DNA of 64,000 nt, taken from positions 1,170,976 through 1,234,975 of the forward strand of contig NZ_JABEPQ010000001.1 of assembly GCF_013041615.1 (NCBI RefSeq), in the 5' to 3' direction. The position numbers were made by a program, and so were the translations under genes. The notes below the pieces were generated by a model, which saw only the letters and a program-made list of their open reading frames with translations, made no database searches and had not been told where the DNA came from. This DNA is from Knoellia koreensis. GTDB taxonomy: Bacteria > Actinomycetota > Actinomycetes > Actinomycetales > Dermatophilaceae. This document shows positions 1 through 9,118 of this stretch, piece after piece; the first letter of the stretch is position 1; each line of letters opens with the position of its first letter.

Positions 1-123
1 CGGCGCCTGGGCCACGGTGCCCGCGGCGCTCGCGACGCCGGAGCCGGCGGTCGAGGTGTGGTAGCTGAACAGCAGCACCAGCGAGGTGAGGGTGGACAGG
101 GACCAGACGGTGATGCGTCGCAC
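1..123 (-). CDS. FMN-binding domain protein, N-terminal fragment (partial)
   Basis: Only the first 41 codons lie in the window; the gene runs off the left edge. It starts at GTG (complement 121-123) with an AGGAG ribosome binding site 7 nt upstream that overlaps the end of the preceding ferric-reductase gene. The visible residues are a short basic start followed by a hydrophobic segment (VWSLSTLTSLVLLFSYHTST), as in an exported or membrane-anchored protein. Short exported proteins with an FMN-binding domain often follow ferric-reductase-like genes in actinobacteria, and the N-terminus resembles them; the FMN-binding domain itself is outside the window, so the name is inferred from start and context. 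Confidence 0.6.
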   Translation of the reverse strand, partial: MRRITVWSLSTLTSLVLLFSYHTSTAGSGVASAAGTVAQAP

Positions 124-132
124 GGGATGCTC

Positions 133-1557
133 CTAGTAGCTGAAACGTTCGAGGTGGATGTGCTCGGCGGGGACGCCGCAGGCGAGGGCGGCCTTGCGCG
201 CGGCCGTCATCCAGCCGTCCGAGCCGCAGACGTAGACCTCGTGCTCGGCGACGTCGGGGACGAGCTCGGCCAGCGCCTGCGCATCGGTGAGGTGGGCGGC
301 TGACTGCGGCAGCCAGCTGTCGCGACCCACCAGGCGCGACCCCAGGACGGTTACGTAACGGGCGCCCCGCTGCCCCGCGAGGGTGTCCAGCTCGGCGCAG
401 TGGACGAGCTCCTCGGCACTGCGTGCACGGTGCACCACGGTGACGTCGCCCGGCTGCTGCGGCAGCCCCTCGAGCAGGGCACGCATCGGCGTGATGCCGA
501 TGCCGGCGCCCATCAGGAGCACCTTGCGGCGGGTCCGGACCCCGTCGTGGAGCCGCCCATAGGGGCCCTCGACTAGGACGCGCGTGCCGGGCTTCAGCGT
601 CGCCAGCCGCGTCGACCCATCACCGAGATGCGCTGCGGTGAAACGCAGTTCGCGACCGCTCGGTGCGGCGGACAGCGAGTAGGGATTGGCCCGCGACCAC
701 CCGGGCCCGCCGAGGAACCGCCACTGGAAGAACTGTCCCGGCCGGGCCGCGAGCCGCGCCACGCCGGGCCCGCCGACCACGACCGACGTCACGCCGGGCC
801 CCTCCTGCGCCACTGCGACCACGCGAAGCGGCGCGCGCAATGAGCGCCACGCAGGCACCCCCAGACGGAACACGAGCACGGCACCCGCGCACGCGGCATA
901 CAACGTCCACCAGAACACGGTCGCGGTGCGCGAGCTGAGGAACTCCTGACCGGTCCACAGCTGGTGCGGGAGGGCCAGCCCGGCGCCGAGGTAGCCGTAG
1001 AGGTGGATGAGGTGCCACGACTCGTAGCGCAGTCGGCGCCTCGCCCTCTTGACCGAGGTGACCACGACCATGCACAGGGCGAGGGTGCCGGCGATGGCGA
1101 GCAGCATGCCCGGGTAGTTGAGCGTGAAGTCGACGATCGTGCCCCACAGGCCGAGCGGGCTCGCGGCGGCATACCCCAGGGTGATGAGGACGAGGTGCGC
1201 CCACAGCAGGGTGAACGACGTGAACCCGACATAGCGGTGGGTGCGCGCCAGACCGTCCTGCCCCCACGCCTGCTCGAACCACGGCACCCGCGCCATGAGG
1301 AACACCTGCACCAGCAGGAGGGCCGAGGCGACGAGCCCGGTGAGGCGGCCGATGCTCGTGAGAGCACCGGAGACCGTGCCGAGCTCCTGGATGCCACCGC
1401 CTGCAACCCAGAGGGCGACGACGAAGGTGAGGATCGCCCAGAAGAGTGAGAGGGACGCGTCGCGCCACCAGTGCGGCACGGGCCGGGGCGTGCGATGGCG
1501 GTATGCCGCGTCGGCGGCTGTGGAGCCGGGAGCGGCATCCGCGGTGGTCGTGGTCAT
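133..1557 (-). CDS. Ferric-reductase-like transmembrane oxidoreductase
   Basis: A 474-residue membrane flavocytochrome-type reductase. Residues about 35-220 form the hydrophobic ferric-reductase domain with several histidines in helices (haem ligands in this family). A cytosolic ferredoxin-reductase half follows: the FAD-binding motif RANPYSLSAAP and the NAD(P)-binding motif GAGIGITPM are both present. It probably moves electrons from NAD(P)H across the membrane to an extracytoplasmic acceptor, perhaps the FMN-binding protein encoded 9 nt downstream. I chose the ATG at 1557 (MTTTTADAAPG); the open frame continues upstream but that part overlaps the divergent gene and has no domain. The physiological acceptor cannot be told from sequence. 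Confidence 0.85.
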   Translation of the reverse strand: MTTTTADAAPGSTAADAAYRHRTPRPVPHWWRDASLSLFWAILTFVVALWVAGGGIQELGTVSGALTSIGRLTGLVASALLLVQVFLMARVPWFEQAWGQDGLARTHRYVGFTSFTLLWAHLVLITLGYAAASPLGLWGTIVDFTLNYPGMLLAIAGTLALCMVVVTSVKRARRRLRYESWHLIHLYGYLGAGLALPHQLWTGQEFLSSRTATVFWWTLYAACAGAVLVFRLGVPAWRSLRAPLRVVAVAQEGPGVTSVVVGGPGVARLAARPGQFFQWRFLGGPGWSRANPYSLSAAPSGRELRFTAAHLGDGSTRLATLKPGTRVLVEGPYGRLHDGVRTRRKVLLMGAGIGITPMRALLEGLPQQPGDVTVVHRARSAEELVHCAELDTLAGQRGARYVTVLGSRLVGRDSWLPQSAAHLTDAQALAELVPDVAEHEVYVCGSDGWMTAARKAALACGVPAEHIHLERFSY

Positions 1558-1665
1558 GGTTGGAGTGTCAGGGTCAATGCTGTGTGGTTGCTGTGGGACG
1601 GCCATGACGCCGGTGGGAGTCCGTCCCGGGGAGCAGCTGTCACCAAGGCGTGGTTGTCTGGCGGC

Positions 1666-2226
1666 ATGGCAGACGACACGAACGACAGCGGCACCACCGA
1701 CAACGCGGCCTCGGTGGCCGCGCTCGACACCGGGCTCGACCAGCTCGCCGAGCTGGTGGCGACCGTGGGGCCGGACGACCTCGACAAGCCCACACCGTGC
1801 ACCGACTGGCAGGTGCGCGACCTCGTCGACCACGTGCTCCACAGCACCGCCGGCATGGCCAAGGCCGCGCGGGGCGAGCAGGTGGACTGGTCGGCGCCCA
1901 CACCCCACGCCGACGACCCGGTGGCTGCCTTCGGCGAGCGTGCGCAGGAGCTGCGGACGGTCATGGCCGACGCGGGCGATGCCGCCAACGCCGACTGGCA
2001 GCTCGCCGAGATCGCCACGCACAGCTGGGATCTCGCGACGGCGCTGGGCCGCTCGACGGCCGACCTCGACCCGGTGGTGGCCGAGCGCGGGTTGGCATTC
2101 ATGCGGTCACAGCTGACGCCGGACAAGCGGGGGGCAGCCTTCAAGCCCGAGCAGCGGGCCCCGGAGGGTGCGGACGCCTACGGCCGCATTGCGGCCTTTG
2201 CCGGCCGAGAGGTCCGGCAGACCTAG
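1666..2226 (+). CDS. TIGR03086-type metal-binding protein (maleylpyruvate isomerase N-terminal/DinB-like fold)
   Basis: 186 residues. The N-terminal half has the family hallmarks PTPCTDWQVRDLVDHVLHS, where the Asp/His-rich helix supplies one metal ligand, and IATHSWDLATALG supplies further histidines of the DinB/mycothiol-dependent maleylpyruvate isomerase four-helix bundle. Proteins of this group are often mycothiol-linked, which fits an actinobacterium, but the substrate is unknown. Start chosen at ATG 1666 (MADDTND) because homologous sequence begins shortly after it; no strong ribosome binding site is visible. Divergent from the ferric reductase and convergent with the P-loop kinase. Confidence 0.75.
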   Translation: MADDTNDSGTTDNAASVAALDTGLDQLAELVATVGPDDLDKPTPCTDWQVRDLVDHVLHSTAGMAKAARGEQVDWSAPTPHADDPVAAFGERAQELRTVMADAGDAANADWQLAEIATHSWDLATALGRSTADLDPVVAERGLAFMRSQLTPDKRGAAFKPEQRAPEGADAYGRIAAFAGREVRQT

Positions 2227-2286
2227 GCAGCCGCCATCCATCGACGGGCCAGCGCGGCTGACGGCGCGGCGGGCCGGGTCGACGCG

Positions 2287-2961
2287 TCAGCCAGGTGCGA
2301 CGATGCGGCCGTCGACGACCACGAGGTCGGCACCCGTTGATTCGCGCAGGACCCTGCGGGCGTTGGCCTCGTCGGACCGGTCGACCCACGCCGTCGCGTC
2401 GGCAGGCTCGCGCCCCGCTTCGACATGGCGGACGATGAGCCGCTCGCGGCGCACGTCGTCGGCCAGCGCCACCAGCCACGCCTCGTCGAGCAGGGCCCGC
2501 ACCGGCCGCCAGGCCGGGTCGTCGAGCAGCAGGTAGTTGCCCTCGGTGACGACGACGTCCACCTCCACCCCGATGGCGATCGCATCGGCCTCCGCCTCCC
2601 CCACCGCATGGTCGAAGGCCGGTGCGGTCACGACCCGGCGCGGTGAGGTGCGTAGCGAAGCCAGCACCGCGGCATACCCCTCTGCGTCGAAGGTGTCGGG
2701 CGCTCCCTTGCGGTCGCGACGCCCGAGCCGGTCCAGTTCCGCGTTGGGAAGGTGGAAGCCGTCCATCGGGACGTGACCCACGCGGCCGCTCAGACCTGGG
2801 TCGGCACCGACCGTCGCGAGCAACCCGGCCACGAGCGTCGTCTTGCCGGCACCGGGCGGTCCTGCGATCCCGAGCACCCGACGGCGACCGTCGCCGCGCG
2901 CCCGATCGGCCAGCGCGCGCACCCGGCTCACCAGTCGCGGGTCGACTGCGGTCAGGTCCAC
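2287..2961 (-). CDS. Nucleoside/nucleotide kinase family protein (uridine-kinase/pantothenate-kinase-like P-loop)
   Basis: 224 residues with a Walker A motif GIAGPPGAGKTT near residue 32 and the downstream signature VPMDGFHLPNAELDRLG, typical of the uridine kinase, phosphoribulokinase and pantothenate kinase family, followed by DTFDAEGY and EGNYLLLDDPAW. These residues bind ATP and the phosphate-acceptor substrate; which small molecule is phosphorylated (a nucleoside, a sugar or fructose-like compound) is not decidable here. It starts at GTG (complement 2959-2961), overlapping the TauE/SafE stop by 10 nt, so it is the last gene of the proS-HAD-TauE run and probably translationally coupled. 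Confidence 0.8.
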   Translation of the reverse strand: MDLTAVDPRLVSRVRALADRARGDGRRRVLGIAGPPGAGKTTLVAGLLATVGADPGLSGRVGHVPMDGFHLPNAELDRLGRRDRKGAPDTFDAEGYAAVLASLRTSPRRVVTAPAFDHAVGEAEADAIAIGVEVDVVVTEGNYLLLDDPAWRPVRALLDEAWLVALADDVRRERLIVRHVEAGREPADATAWVDRSDEANARRVLRESTGADLVVVDGRIVAPG

Positions 2962-3734
2962 AGCCCGAACACCTGACCGCCGATCCGCACGATGAAGGCG
3001 ACCAGCACCACGACGAAGACGACCCGCACGAACCGGCTGCCCCTGGCCACCGCCATGCGCGCGCCGGTGTAGCCCCCGAGCAGGTTGGCCGCCGCCATGA
3101 CGAGGCCGATGCCCCACATGACGTGGCCACCGGGCGCGAAGACGGCGAGTGCGCCGAGGTTGGTGGCGAAGTTCGCGATCTTGGCCTTGGCGCTGGCCTC
3201 GAGGAAGGCGTAGCCCATCAACCCGACGAGCGCGAAGACGAGGAACGAGCCGGTGCCCGGGCCGAGGGCGCCGTCGTAGACACCGATGCAGAACCCGGTG
3301 ATCATCGCGACGACGGTGTGCCGGTGCCCGTCGAAGCGCAGCGCGGTCTCCTGCCCGAGGGCCGGTCGAGCGATCGTGTAGGTGCCGACGAGGACGAGCA
3401 TCACGAGGATGATCGGGTTGAAGGCCGACTTGGGGATGTGCAGGCCGATGAGGGCACCGGCCGCCGACCCGACGAAGGCCACGGCAGCCATCGGCAGCGC
3501 CGTGCGCAGGTCGGGCCTCACTCGGCGCCAGTAGGTGAGGGACGATGTGGCGGTCCCGGCGATCGACGCAATCTTGTTGGTGGCCAAGAGCTGTGCCGGC
3601 GACGCACCGGGGAAACCCAGCAGCAGCGCGGGCAGCTGCACGAGGCCACCGCCACCCACCACGGCGTCGATCCAGCCCGCGCCGAACCCGGCCAGGGCCA
3701 TGAGCAGGACGACGGAGAGCTCGACGTCCCCCAC
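2952..3734 (-). CDS. TSUP-family (TauE/SafE) membrane permease
   Basis: 260 residues, almost entirely hydrophobic, with about seven or eight transmembrane segments. The family signatures are present: GFGAGWIDAVVGGGGLVQLP near the N-terminus and GVYDGALGPGTGSFL in the second half, the pseudo-symmetric repeat of the TauE/SafE superfamily. Members move sulfite, sulfoacetate, thiosulfate or other small organic anions; the substrate cannot be assigned. The GTG start at 3734 directly abuts the stop codon of the HAD hydrolase gene and its 3' end overlaps the kinase gene, so the three are likely one transcript. Confidence 0.85.
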   Translation of the reverse strand: MGDVELSVVLLMALAGFGAGWIDAVVGGGGLVQLPALLLGFPGASPAQLLATNKIASIAGTATSSLTYWRRVRPDLRTALPMAAVAFVGSAAGALIGLHIPKSAFNPIILVMLVLVGTYTIARPALGQETALRFDGHRHTVVAMITGFCIGVYDGALGPGTGSFLVFALVGLMGYAFLEASAKAKIANFATNLGALAVFAPGGHVMWGIGLVMAAANLLGGYTGARMAVARGSRFVRVVFVVVLVAFIVRIGGQVFGLWT

Positions 3735-4538
3735 TCAGCGCCGCCCGCGGGACGGCTCCGCCAGGGCGCACCACTCGGCCACGATGTCGAGCACGTCGCC
3801 CAGCTCGTTGACCTGGCCGTCCGGCGTGACGTCCACCGCCACCTGCTGCGACACCGGGATCTCGCTGTGCGGCACCCAGATCGCGCGCATGCCCACCTGC
3901 TGCGGACCGTGCACGTCCTCGTACGGCCGGTCGCCGACATAGACCGCTCGCTCGGGCGCGACATCGACCGCGGCGCAGGCTGCCTCGAACGCCTCGGCGT
4001 GCGGCTTCACGACATGGATCTCCGAGGAGTAGACGTCGCCGTCGATGAGGTCGAGCACCCCGTCACGCTCGAAGATGCCCCGGTGGTAGTCGCGCGACCA
4101 GATCGTGTTGGAAAGAACGCCGACGCGAATTCCCCTGTCGCGCAAGGCTTCCCACAGTGGTCGGACCTGTGGGTCGGTGAACGTGTGCGGTTCCCAGAAG
4201 CCTTGGTATGCCGCGAGCGCCAGGTGGTGCCGGTCGTGCGCCGGGTCGACGCCGGCGTCGGCGAGGATCGCGTCGATCGACGCGCTCTCGTGGGAGTCGC
4301 GACCGCGCGCCCAGGCCCGGTCCTCGGCGGCGAGGATGCGCGCGGCCAGGTCCTCGGCAGCCGCCAGGTCCTCCTTCGACACCTCGTCCGAGTCGACCGG
4401 CACACCGTGCACCTCGCGGGCGAAGACCCGCCACTGGCTGGACATGTCGACCGTGTGCCACGGCGTCAACGTGCCGCCCCAGTCGAAGATCACCGCCTCG
4501 ACCGTCTGCACCTCCGCGTGCTCCCCCGCCGCCGCCAT
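3735..4538 (-). CDS. HAD-family hydrolase
   Basis: 267 residues. Motif I is FDWGGTLTPW near residue 18: the nucleophilic Asp is present but the usual second Asp (acid/base, two residues on) is Gly, as in the FDWGGTL branch of HAD proteins. Motif II is VLSNTIW, and motif III/IV lie in VKPHAEAFEAA and VYVGDRPYEDV, so the fold is complete. Likely a phosphatase or a degenerate/altered member; substrate unknown. ATG at 4538 overlaps the proS stop by one base (TGATG), indicating coupling to proS. Confidence 0.82.
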   Translation of the reverse strand: MAAAGEHAEVQTVEAVIFDWGGTLTPWHTVDMSSQWRVFAREVHGVPVDSDEVSKEDLAAAEDLAARILAAEDRAWARGRDSHESASIDAILADAGVDPAHDRHHLALAAYQGFWEPHTFTDPQVRPLWEALRDRGIRVGVLSNTIWSRDYHRGIFERDGVLDLIDGDVYSSEIHVVKPHAEAFEAACAAVDVAPERAVYVGDRPYEDVHGPQQVGMRAIWVPHSEIPVSQQVAVDVTPDGQVNELGDVLDIVAEWCALAEPSRGRR

Positions 4539-6379
4539 CAGGACCCGGCGCTCCCCGTGCCCTCGGCGTTCGCGGTGTCCACGGCTTCCTTGGCGCCCGC
4601 GCCGCCGCGCACCTCGCGCACGATCTCGGCCACGGCGTCGCCGACGGCGACCTCGCGACGCTCACCGCTGCGGCGGTCCTTGATCTCGATGACGCCGTTC
4701 TCGAGCGACTTGCCCACGACGACGATGGTCGGGACGCCGATGAGCTCGGAGTCCTTGAACTTCACGCCGGGGCTGACCTTCTGCCGGTCGTCGTAGAGCA
4801 CCGACAGCCCGGCGGCCTCGAGCTCACGGGTCAGCTGCTCCCCCGTCTCGAAGACCTCGGGGTCACGTGTGACGTCCTTGCCGGTCGCCACGAGGTGCAC
4901 GTCGACCGGGCTGAGCTCGCGCGGCCAGACGATGCCGAGGTCGTCGTGGTTGCCCTCGACGACGGCAGCGACCGCGCGCGAGACGCCCACGCCATAGGAC
5001 CCCATGATGACGGTCTGGAGCTTGCCGTTCTGGTCGAGCACCTTGAGGTCGAGCGCCTCGGCGTACTTGGTGCCGAGCTGGAAGATGTGCCCCATCTCGA
5101 TGCCTCGGGCCGACTCCAACGCGTGCCCGCAGGACGGGCAGGCGTCGCCGACCCGCACGTCTGCGGCCTCGATGACACCGTCGGCCTCGAAGTCGCGACC
5201 CTTCACCAGGTCGATGAAGTGCTGGCCCTCCCAGTTCGCACCGGTCACCCAGCGCGTGCCGTCGACGACGCGCGGGTCGAGCAGGTAGCGGATGCCGGAC
5301 GTGCCCTCCGACCCGAGCACGTTGGGCCCGATGTAGCCCTTGACGAGAGTCGGGTTGGCGGCAAAGTCCTTTTCCTCGAAGGGTTCCACGCTGGCCGGCT
5401 CGACCTGCGCACCCAGTCGCTTCTCGTCGATCTCGCGGTCACCGGGGATGCCGATGGCCAGCGGCTCGCGCGTGCCGTCGGGGTGAACGAGCGTGACGAG
5501 CACGTTCTTCAAGGTGTCCGCAGCCACCCACTCGCGCCCGTCCGAGCGCGGGAAGTGCTCGTTGAGGTGGGCCACCAGGGTCTCGATCGTCGGGGTGTCC
5601 GGCGTCGACTCGGCGTGCGCACCCGGCGTCCCCTCGAAGGGGACCGCCTCGGGAACCGGCACCCGCACGGCCTCGACGTTCGCGGCATACCCGCAGTGGG
5701 GGCAGTGCACGTAGGTGTCCTCGCCGTTCTCGGCGGTCGCGAGGAACTCCTCGGACTTCGAGCCGCCCATGGCGCCGGCCATCGCCTGGACGATGACGTA
5801 GTGGAAGCCGAGCCGGTCGAAGATGCGGATGTAGGCGTCGCGGTGCAGCTGGTAGCTCTTGTCGAGCCCGGCCTCGTCGATGTCGAACGAGTAGCTGTCC
5901 TTCATGACGAACTCGCGCCCGCGCAGGACGCCCGCGCGCGGCCGCGCCTCGTCGCGGTACTTCGTCTGGATCTGGTAGATCGCGAGCGGCAGGTCCTTGT
6001 AGGACGAGAACAGGTCCTTGACCGCGAGGGTGAACATCTCCTCGTGCGTCGGCCCGAGCAGGTAGTCGTCGTCCTTGCGGTCCTTGAGCCGGAAGATGTT
6101 GTCGCCGTACTCCTCCCAGCGCCCGCTCGCCTCGTAGGGCGCCTTGGGCAGCAGCGCCGGGAACAGCAGCTCCTGCGCGCCGATCGCGTCCATCTCGTCG
6201 CGGACGATCTTCTCGACGTTGCGCAGCACCCGCAGGCCCATCGGCAGCCACGTGTAGATGCCGGGGCTCACCCGGCGGATGTACCCGGCCCGGACGAGCA
6301 GCTGGTGACTCGGCACCTCGGCGTCCGCCGGGTTCTCGCGAAGGGTTCGCAGGAACAGGGACGACATGCGCAGGGCCAC
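4538..6379 (-). CDS. proS: Prolyl-tRNA synthetase
   Basis: 613 residues, bacterial-type ProRS that charges tRNA-Pro with proline. Class II motif 2 region ([20 protein letters not shown]) and motif 3-type [14 protein letters not shown] are visible, and a long insertion (editing/INS domain) lies between motifs 2 and 3, with a CxxC pair (CPHCGY). The C-terminal anticodon-binding domain runs from about residue 500. GTG at 6379 is preferred over the ATG four codons later because AAGGAG sits 6 nt upstream of it. Distance to the DoxX gene is about 200 nt and contains two palindromes and a GTATGCCGCG word. Confidence 0.95.
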   Translation of the reverse strand: MALRMSSLFLRTLRENPADAEVPSHQLLVRAGYIRRVSPGIYTWLPMGLRVLRNVEKIVRDEMDAIGAQELLFPALLPKAPYEASGRWEEYGDNIFRLKDRKDDDYLLGPTHEEMFTLAVKDLFSSYKDLPLAIYQIQTKYRDEARPRAGVLRGREFVMKDSYSFDIDEAGLDKSYQLHRDAYIRIFDRLGFHYVIVQAMAGAMGGSKSEEFLATAENGEDTYVHCPHCGYAANVEAVRVPVPEAVPFEGTPGAHAESTPDTPTIETLVAHLNEHFPRSDGREWVAADTLKNVLVTLVHPDGTREPLAIGIPGDREIDEKRLGAQVEPASVEPFEEKDFAANPTLVKGYIGPNVLGSEGTSGIRYLLDPRVVDGTRWVTGANWEGQHFIDLVKGRDFEADGVIEAADVRVGDACPSCGHALESARGIEMGHIFQLGTKYAEALDLKVLDQNGKLQTVIMGSYGVGVSRAVAAVVEGNHDDLGIVWPRELSPVDVHLVATGKDVTRDPEVFETGEQLTRELEAAGLSVLYDDRQKVSPGVKFKDSELIGVPTIVVVGKSLENGVIEIKDRRSGERREVAVGDAVAEIVREVRGGAGAKEAVDTANAEGTGSAGS

Positions 6380-6495
6380 GTGGCTCTCCTTCGGGTGGTG
6401 GAGGCCCCGTCGCGGGGCCGCCGCCAAGGATATCGGCCGGTATGCCGCCCGCTCACCGCGGTTTCGCCCGTCCCCTCCCAGCCGTGGCCCCTCGT

Positions 6496-6566
6496 GAACT
6501 TTGGGCCAAAGTTCGGCCAGGACGGGAAGGTTCACAGCACCGGCGAACTTTGGGCCAAAGTTCGCC
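6496..6566. repeat. Twin palindromes GAACTTTGGGCCAAAGTTC upstream of proS
   Basis: The 19-base palindrome GAACTTTGGGCCAAAGTTC occurs at 6496-6514 and again at 6545-6563; the second copy extends to 12-base arms (6542-6566). They are 49 nt apart, between the DoxX stop and the proS start, and would be in the proS 5' leader or promoter. Possibilities are tandem hairpins ending the upstream transcript, or two binding sites for a dimeric regulator. Confidence 0.7.
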
Positions 6567-6582
6567 AGGGTATGCCGCGTGG

Positions 6583-6984
6583 TCAGGGGCGGCGAGAAGC
6601 CTTGAGGGCGGTGCGGATGAGGGGCAGCTGGAGCGGCAACCGGGCCAGGGTGGCAGCGAACGCGACCCGCGACGAGGTGTCCTGCCGGCGCTGCGCCCGC
6701 TTGCCGTAGTTGGCGCTCATCTGGACGTTCCCAGGCGCGACGGCGACCAGCAGCGCGGCACTGGCCCACCCGGCATACCGACGCGTCCTCGGGTGCACCA
6801 GCCCGGCCGCGCACACCAGCTCGGCCACGCCGGACAGGTAGACGATCTCGCGGCGACGCGGCAGGGACTTCGGCACGAGCGGCTCGAACACCTCCGGCTT
6901 GACGAGGTGCGTGGTGCCGGAGGTGGCGAACAGCGCGGCGAGTCCGGCGATGTCCTTGGTCAGCGGTGCGGCGGGAGTCCTCAC
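6583..6984 (-). CDS. DoxX-family membrane protein
   Basis: 133 residues with four predicted hydrophobic helices and the DoxX-type pattern [20 protein letters not shown] ... [20 protein letters not shown]. Role in the family is poorly defined (thiol/redox-linked membrane complexes in some actinobacteria). GTG start at 6984 overlaps the preceding stop as GTGA, so it is co-translated with the GNAT and small membrane protein genes upstream. No catalytic residues can be pointed to. Confidence 0.7.
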   Translation of the reverse strand: MRTPAAPLTKDIAGLAALFATSGTTHLVKPEVFEPLVPKSLPRRREIVYLSGVAELVCAAGLVHPRTRRYAGWASAALLVAVAPGNVQMSANYGKRAQRRQDTSSRVAFAATLARLPLQLPLIRTALKASRRP

Positions 6985-7250
6985 GAGCCGCCATCCTGCC
7001 GCAGCCCGCGCACCCGCGCGCGCCACCACAGCGTGAGTCCCACCACGGAGACGACCGCCAGGGCGATGCCGACCACGAGCCACGTGCGGCCGCGGGTGTC
7101 CTGCCCGGGCACCGCCACGAGGAACACCCCGAACGCCAGCAGACTCCCCCAGAACCACGCCCCGAGGGTGCCCGGCCCGGCCGGCTCGCTGTCCGACGCA
7201 GGTTCCGGCGCGGGCTCCGGCGCGGACGAGGTCGAGTGGTCGTCGGTCAC
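6981..7250 (-). CDS. Small two-helix membrane protein, function unknown
   Basis: 89 residues. An acidic, Pro/Ala-rich N-terminus (about 28 residues) is followed by two hydrophobic segments ([19 protein letters not shown] and [20 protein letters not shown]) and a basic tail, suggesting a two-pass inner membrane protein with both ends cytoplasmic. It starts at GTG overlapping the GNAT stop (GTGA) and ends overlapping the DoxX start in the same way. I do not recognise a named family. Confidence 0.65.
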   Translation of the reverse strand: MTDDHSTSSAPEPAPEPASDSEPAGPGTLGAWFWGSLLAFGVFLVAVPGQDTRGRTWLVVGIALAVVSVVGLTLWWRARVRGLRQDGGS

Positions 7251-8092
7251 AGCAGGACGGTCGAGAACGAGCCGACCTCGACGAACCCGACCTTCTCGTA
7301 CGTCGCGCGGGCGCTGGCGTTGAAGTCGTTGACGTACAACGTGACCCAGCGCGCCCGGGTCGTCATCACCTGCTCCACGACCGAGGCCATCAGGGCCGTC
7401 GCGAGCCCCTGCCCGCGCAGGTGCGGCGCCAGCCACACACCCTGGATCTGCGCGCACCCGAGCGCCACCGACCCGACGTCGGCCTTGAACACGACCGCGC
7501 CGTCCTCGATGACGACGAACGTGTGGCCGCGGTCGATGAGGGCGAGCAGCGCCGACCGGTATGCCGCGCCGGAACCGGTGTAGGGCGGGTAACCGATCTC
7601 GCCCTCGAACATGTGCGCCGCAGCCGGCATCACGAGGTCGACCTCGTCCTCGGTCGCCGGTCGCACCCGCTCGTCGAGCTCGACCCCCCGGCTCGAGGGC
7701 AGCGTCGTCATGCTCATGAGGGGTTGGTTGGACCGCACGGCCCGCGCCGGACCCCACGTCGGCTCGAGCTGGCGCCACAGCTCGGTCACCTGTTCCTGCG
7801 GCCCGAGGATCGACGCGCAGTGCCGCCGCCAGCGCCGCACCCGCTCGGAGAACCAGCCCAGGCTCTCGTCCGTGGCCTCGACGGGCACGAGGTTGGCGCT
7901 GGACCAGCACAGCGACTGCAGCCGGCCGCCCTCCTTGTGCCCGAGCACCGTTCCCGGCTGGGTCTGCAGGGCACCCTCGAGCAGTCGCGCGGCCACGAAC
8001 ACGTTGGCGGCCAGGTCGCGCGAGCAGACCTCGAGGGCGGAGTCGCGGTCCGACGCGGACAGTGCCTGGACCGGGTTGCGGGTGCGGAGCAC
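7247..8092 (-). CDS. DUF4081-GNAT N-acetyltransferase
   Basis: 281 residues. The N-terminal half (about 1-120) matches the DUF4081 type of domain that precedes GNAT in actinobacteria; the C-terminal half is a GNAT acetyltransferase with the acetyl-CoA-binding motif A IQGVWLAPHLRGQGLATALM (RGQGLA loop) and the motif B region YVNDFNASARATYEKVGF. Substrate unknown. In many actinobacteria this gene lies directly after ispG; here about 3.6 kb of other genes separate the two. Start is GTG at 8092. Confidence 0.85.
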   Translation of the reverse strand: MLRTRNPVQALSASDRDSALEVCSRDLAANVFVAARLLEGALQTQPGTVLGHKEGGRLQSLCWSSANLVPVEATDESLGWFSERVRRWRRHCASILGPQEQVTELWRQLEPTWGPARAVRSNQPLMSMTTLPSSRGVELDERVRPATEDEVDLVMPAAAHMFEGEIGYPPYTGSGAAYRSALLALIDRGHTFVVIEDGAVVFKADVGSVALGCAQIQGVWLAPHLRGQGLATALMASVVEQVMTTRARWVTLYVNDFNASARATYEKVGFVEVGSFSTVLL

Positions 8093-8192
8093 GAGGTCAG
8101 CCTACGGTCACGGCCGCGCGCCCACCCGGTCAACGCCGAGACCGCCCTCGAGACCGCGTGCCATCGGCGTCGCGGCTGCGAGACTGTGGATC

Positions 8193-8582
8193 ATGGAGCG
8201 CGACGACCTGGTCCGGCTGCGGCAGGCCCGCGACCGGATCGACCGCGACTACGCCGAGCCGCTCGACGTGCCGTCGCTCGCCCGTGCGGCGCACATGTCG
8301 ACCGGCCACTTCCAGCGGTCGTTCAAGGCGGCCTTCGGTGAGACTCCCTACTCGTGGCTGATGACCCGCCGGGTCGAGCGCGCGATGTGGCTGCTGCGGG
8401 GCGGCTCGAGCGTCACCGACGCCTGCATGGAGGTCGGCTGCACCTCGCTGGGGTCGTTCAGCGCGCGCTTCACCGAGCTCGTGGGCGAGACCCCGAGCGC
8501 GTATGCCGCGAGGTCCCACGAGGGGCTCGTGGGAGTTCCCGGGTGCATCGCCAAGCAGGTGACCCGCCCGCGGCGCGAGTGA
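8193..8582 (+). CDS. AraC-family transcriptional regulator (DNA-binding domain only)
   Basis: 129 residues that are essentially one AraC/XylS DNA-binding domain: two helix-turn-helix units, the first around LARAAHMSTGHFQRSFKAAF and the second around VTDACMEVGCTSLGSFSARF. No ligand-binding or dimerisation domain is attached, as in SoxS/MarA-type short regulators. ATG 8193 is used because the upstream in-frame sequence has no domain and overlaps the divergent GNAT gene. The divergent arrangement suggests it may control GNAT or itself; target unknown. Confidence 0.85.
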   Translation: MERDDLVRLRQARDRIDRDYAEPLDVPSLARAAHMSTGHFQRSFKAAFGETPYSWLMTRRVERAMWLLRGGSSVTDACMEVGCTSLGSFSARFTELVGETPSAYAARSHEGLVGVPGCIAKQVTRPRRE

Positions 8583-8614
8583 CGAGTCGGTCCTCGCCGC
8601 TGGTTCGTGTCCGC

Positions 8615-8935
8615 TCAGCGGGCGGAGCTGTAGGCGGGCGCCTCGGCTGCGTTGGAGGACCCGGCATGCCCGCCGGTGAGCTCGCTGCGGTGCTCTGCGG
8701 CGTTGGCCGAGGAGGTGCCGTTGGTGACGGTGCCCCAGGTGGCGAACAGCGTCGAGCCGTACAGGATGCTGCCAGTCGAGCCCTCTGCGTCGTGCCAGCT
8801 TCTGTGCAGGCCTCGTGTCGTGGTTCCTTCGCCTCGGGTCGAGGCGTGCGCCGCGGCGCAACCCGCGCCCAGCGAGATCGCCGCGGCGACAGCGACCGCA
8901 AAGGCAGGCAGCCGGTTGGTGTGTGTGCGCTTCAT
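8615..8935 (-). CDS. Small exported protein, function unknown
   Basis: 106 residues with a clear signal peptide: basic MKRTHTNR, hydrophobic LPAFAVAVAAAISLGAG, then a Cys and an AHA-S signal peptidase I-like site. The lone Cys after GAG could be a lipidation site, but the lipobox lacks the usual Leu at -3. The mature part is Ser/Thr/Gly-rich with no domain I recognise. AAGGGA lies 8 nt before the ATG. Its 5' leader contains a 13-base tandem repeat. It follows the ECF sigma/propeller operon on the same strand and could be a target of it. Confidence 0.6.
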   Translation of the reverse strand: MKRTHTNRLPAFAVAVAAAISLGAGCAAAHASTRGEGTTTRGLHRSWHDAEGSTGSILYGSTLFATWGTVTNGTSSANAAEHRSELTGGHAGSSNAAEAPAYSSAR

Positions 8936-8951
8936 GGCGTGTCCCTTCTAC

Positions 8952-8997
8952 TGACTGGTTGAGGTGTCTGGCTGAGGTGCCTGGCTGGGGTTCCTGG
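8952..8997. repeat. Degenerate 13-base tandem repeat in a 5' leader
   Basis: Three units (TGACTGGTTGAGG, TGTCTGGCTGAGG, TGCCTGGCTGGGG) and a partial fourth (TTCCTGG) lie head to tail just upstream of the small exported protein gene. They may be a slippage product or iterated regulatory half-sites in the leader. Confidence 0.65.
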
Positions 8998-9118
8998 TGA
9001 CTGTGTTGTCCCTGCTGGGCGGCTGAAGGCAGGCTTGCGCCGACCTCGCTCCCGCCGGGTGGTCCCGCGCAGCTGGAGCGCGCATCGTGGTGTGGGTGAA
9101 GGAGATTCGGTCCGGCGG

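Noticed and set aside
2622-4796. A 724-codon open frame on the plus strand opposite the kinase/TauE/HAD genes
   Set aside because: It is an antisense shadow of GC-rich coding DNA: low-complexity Arg/Gly/Asp/His composition, no domain, and the opposite strand has three well-recognised proteins.
4208-6709. An 833-codon plus-strand open frame opposite proS
   Set aside because: Composition typical of antisense reading in high-GC genomes and the other strand encodes ProRS with all motifs.
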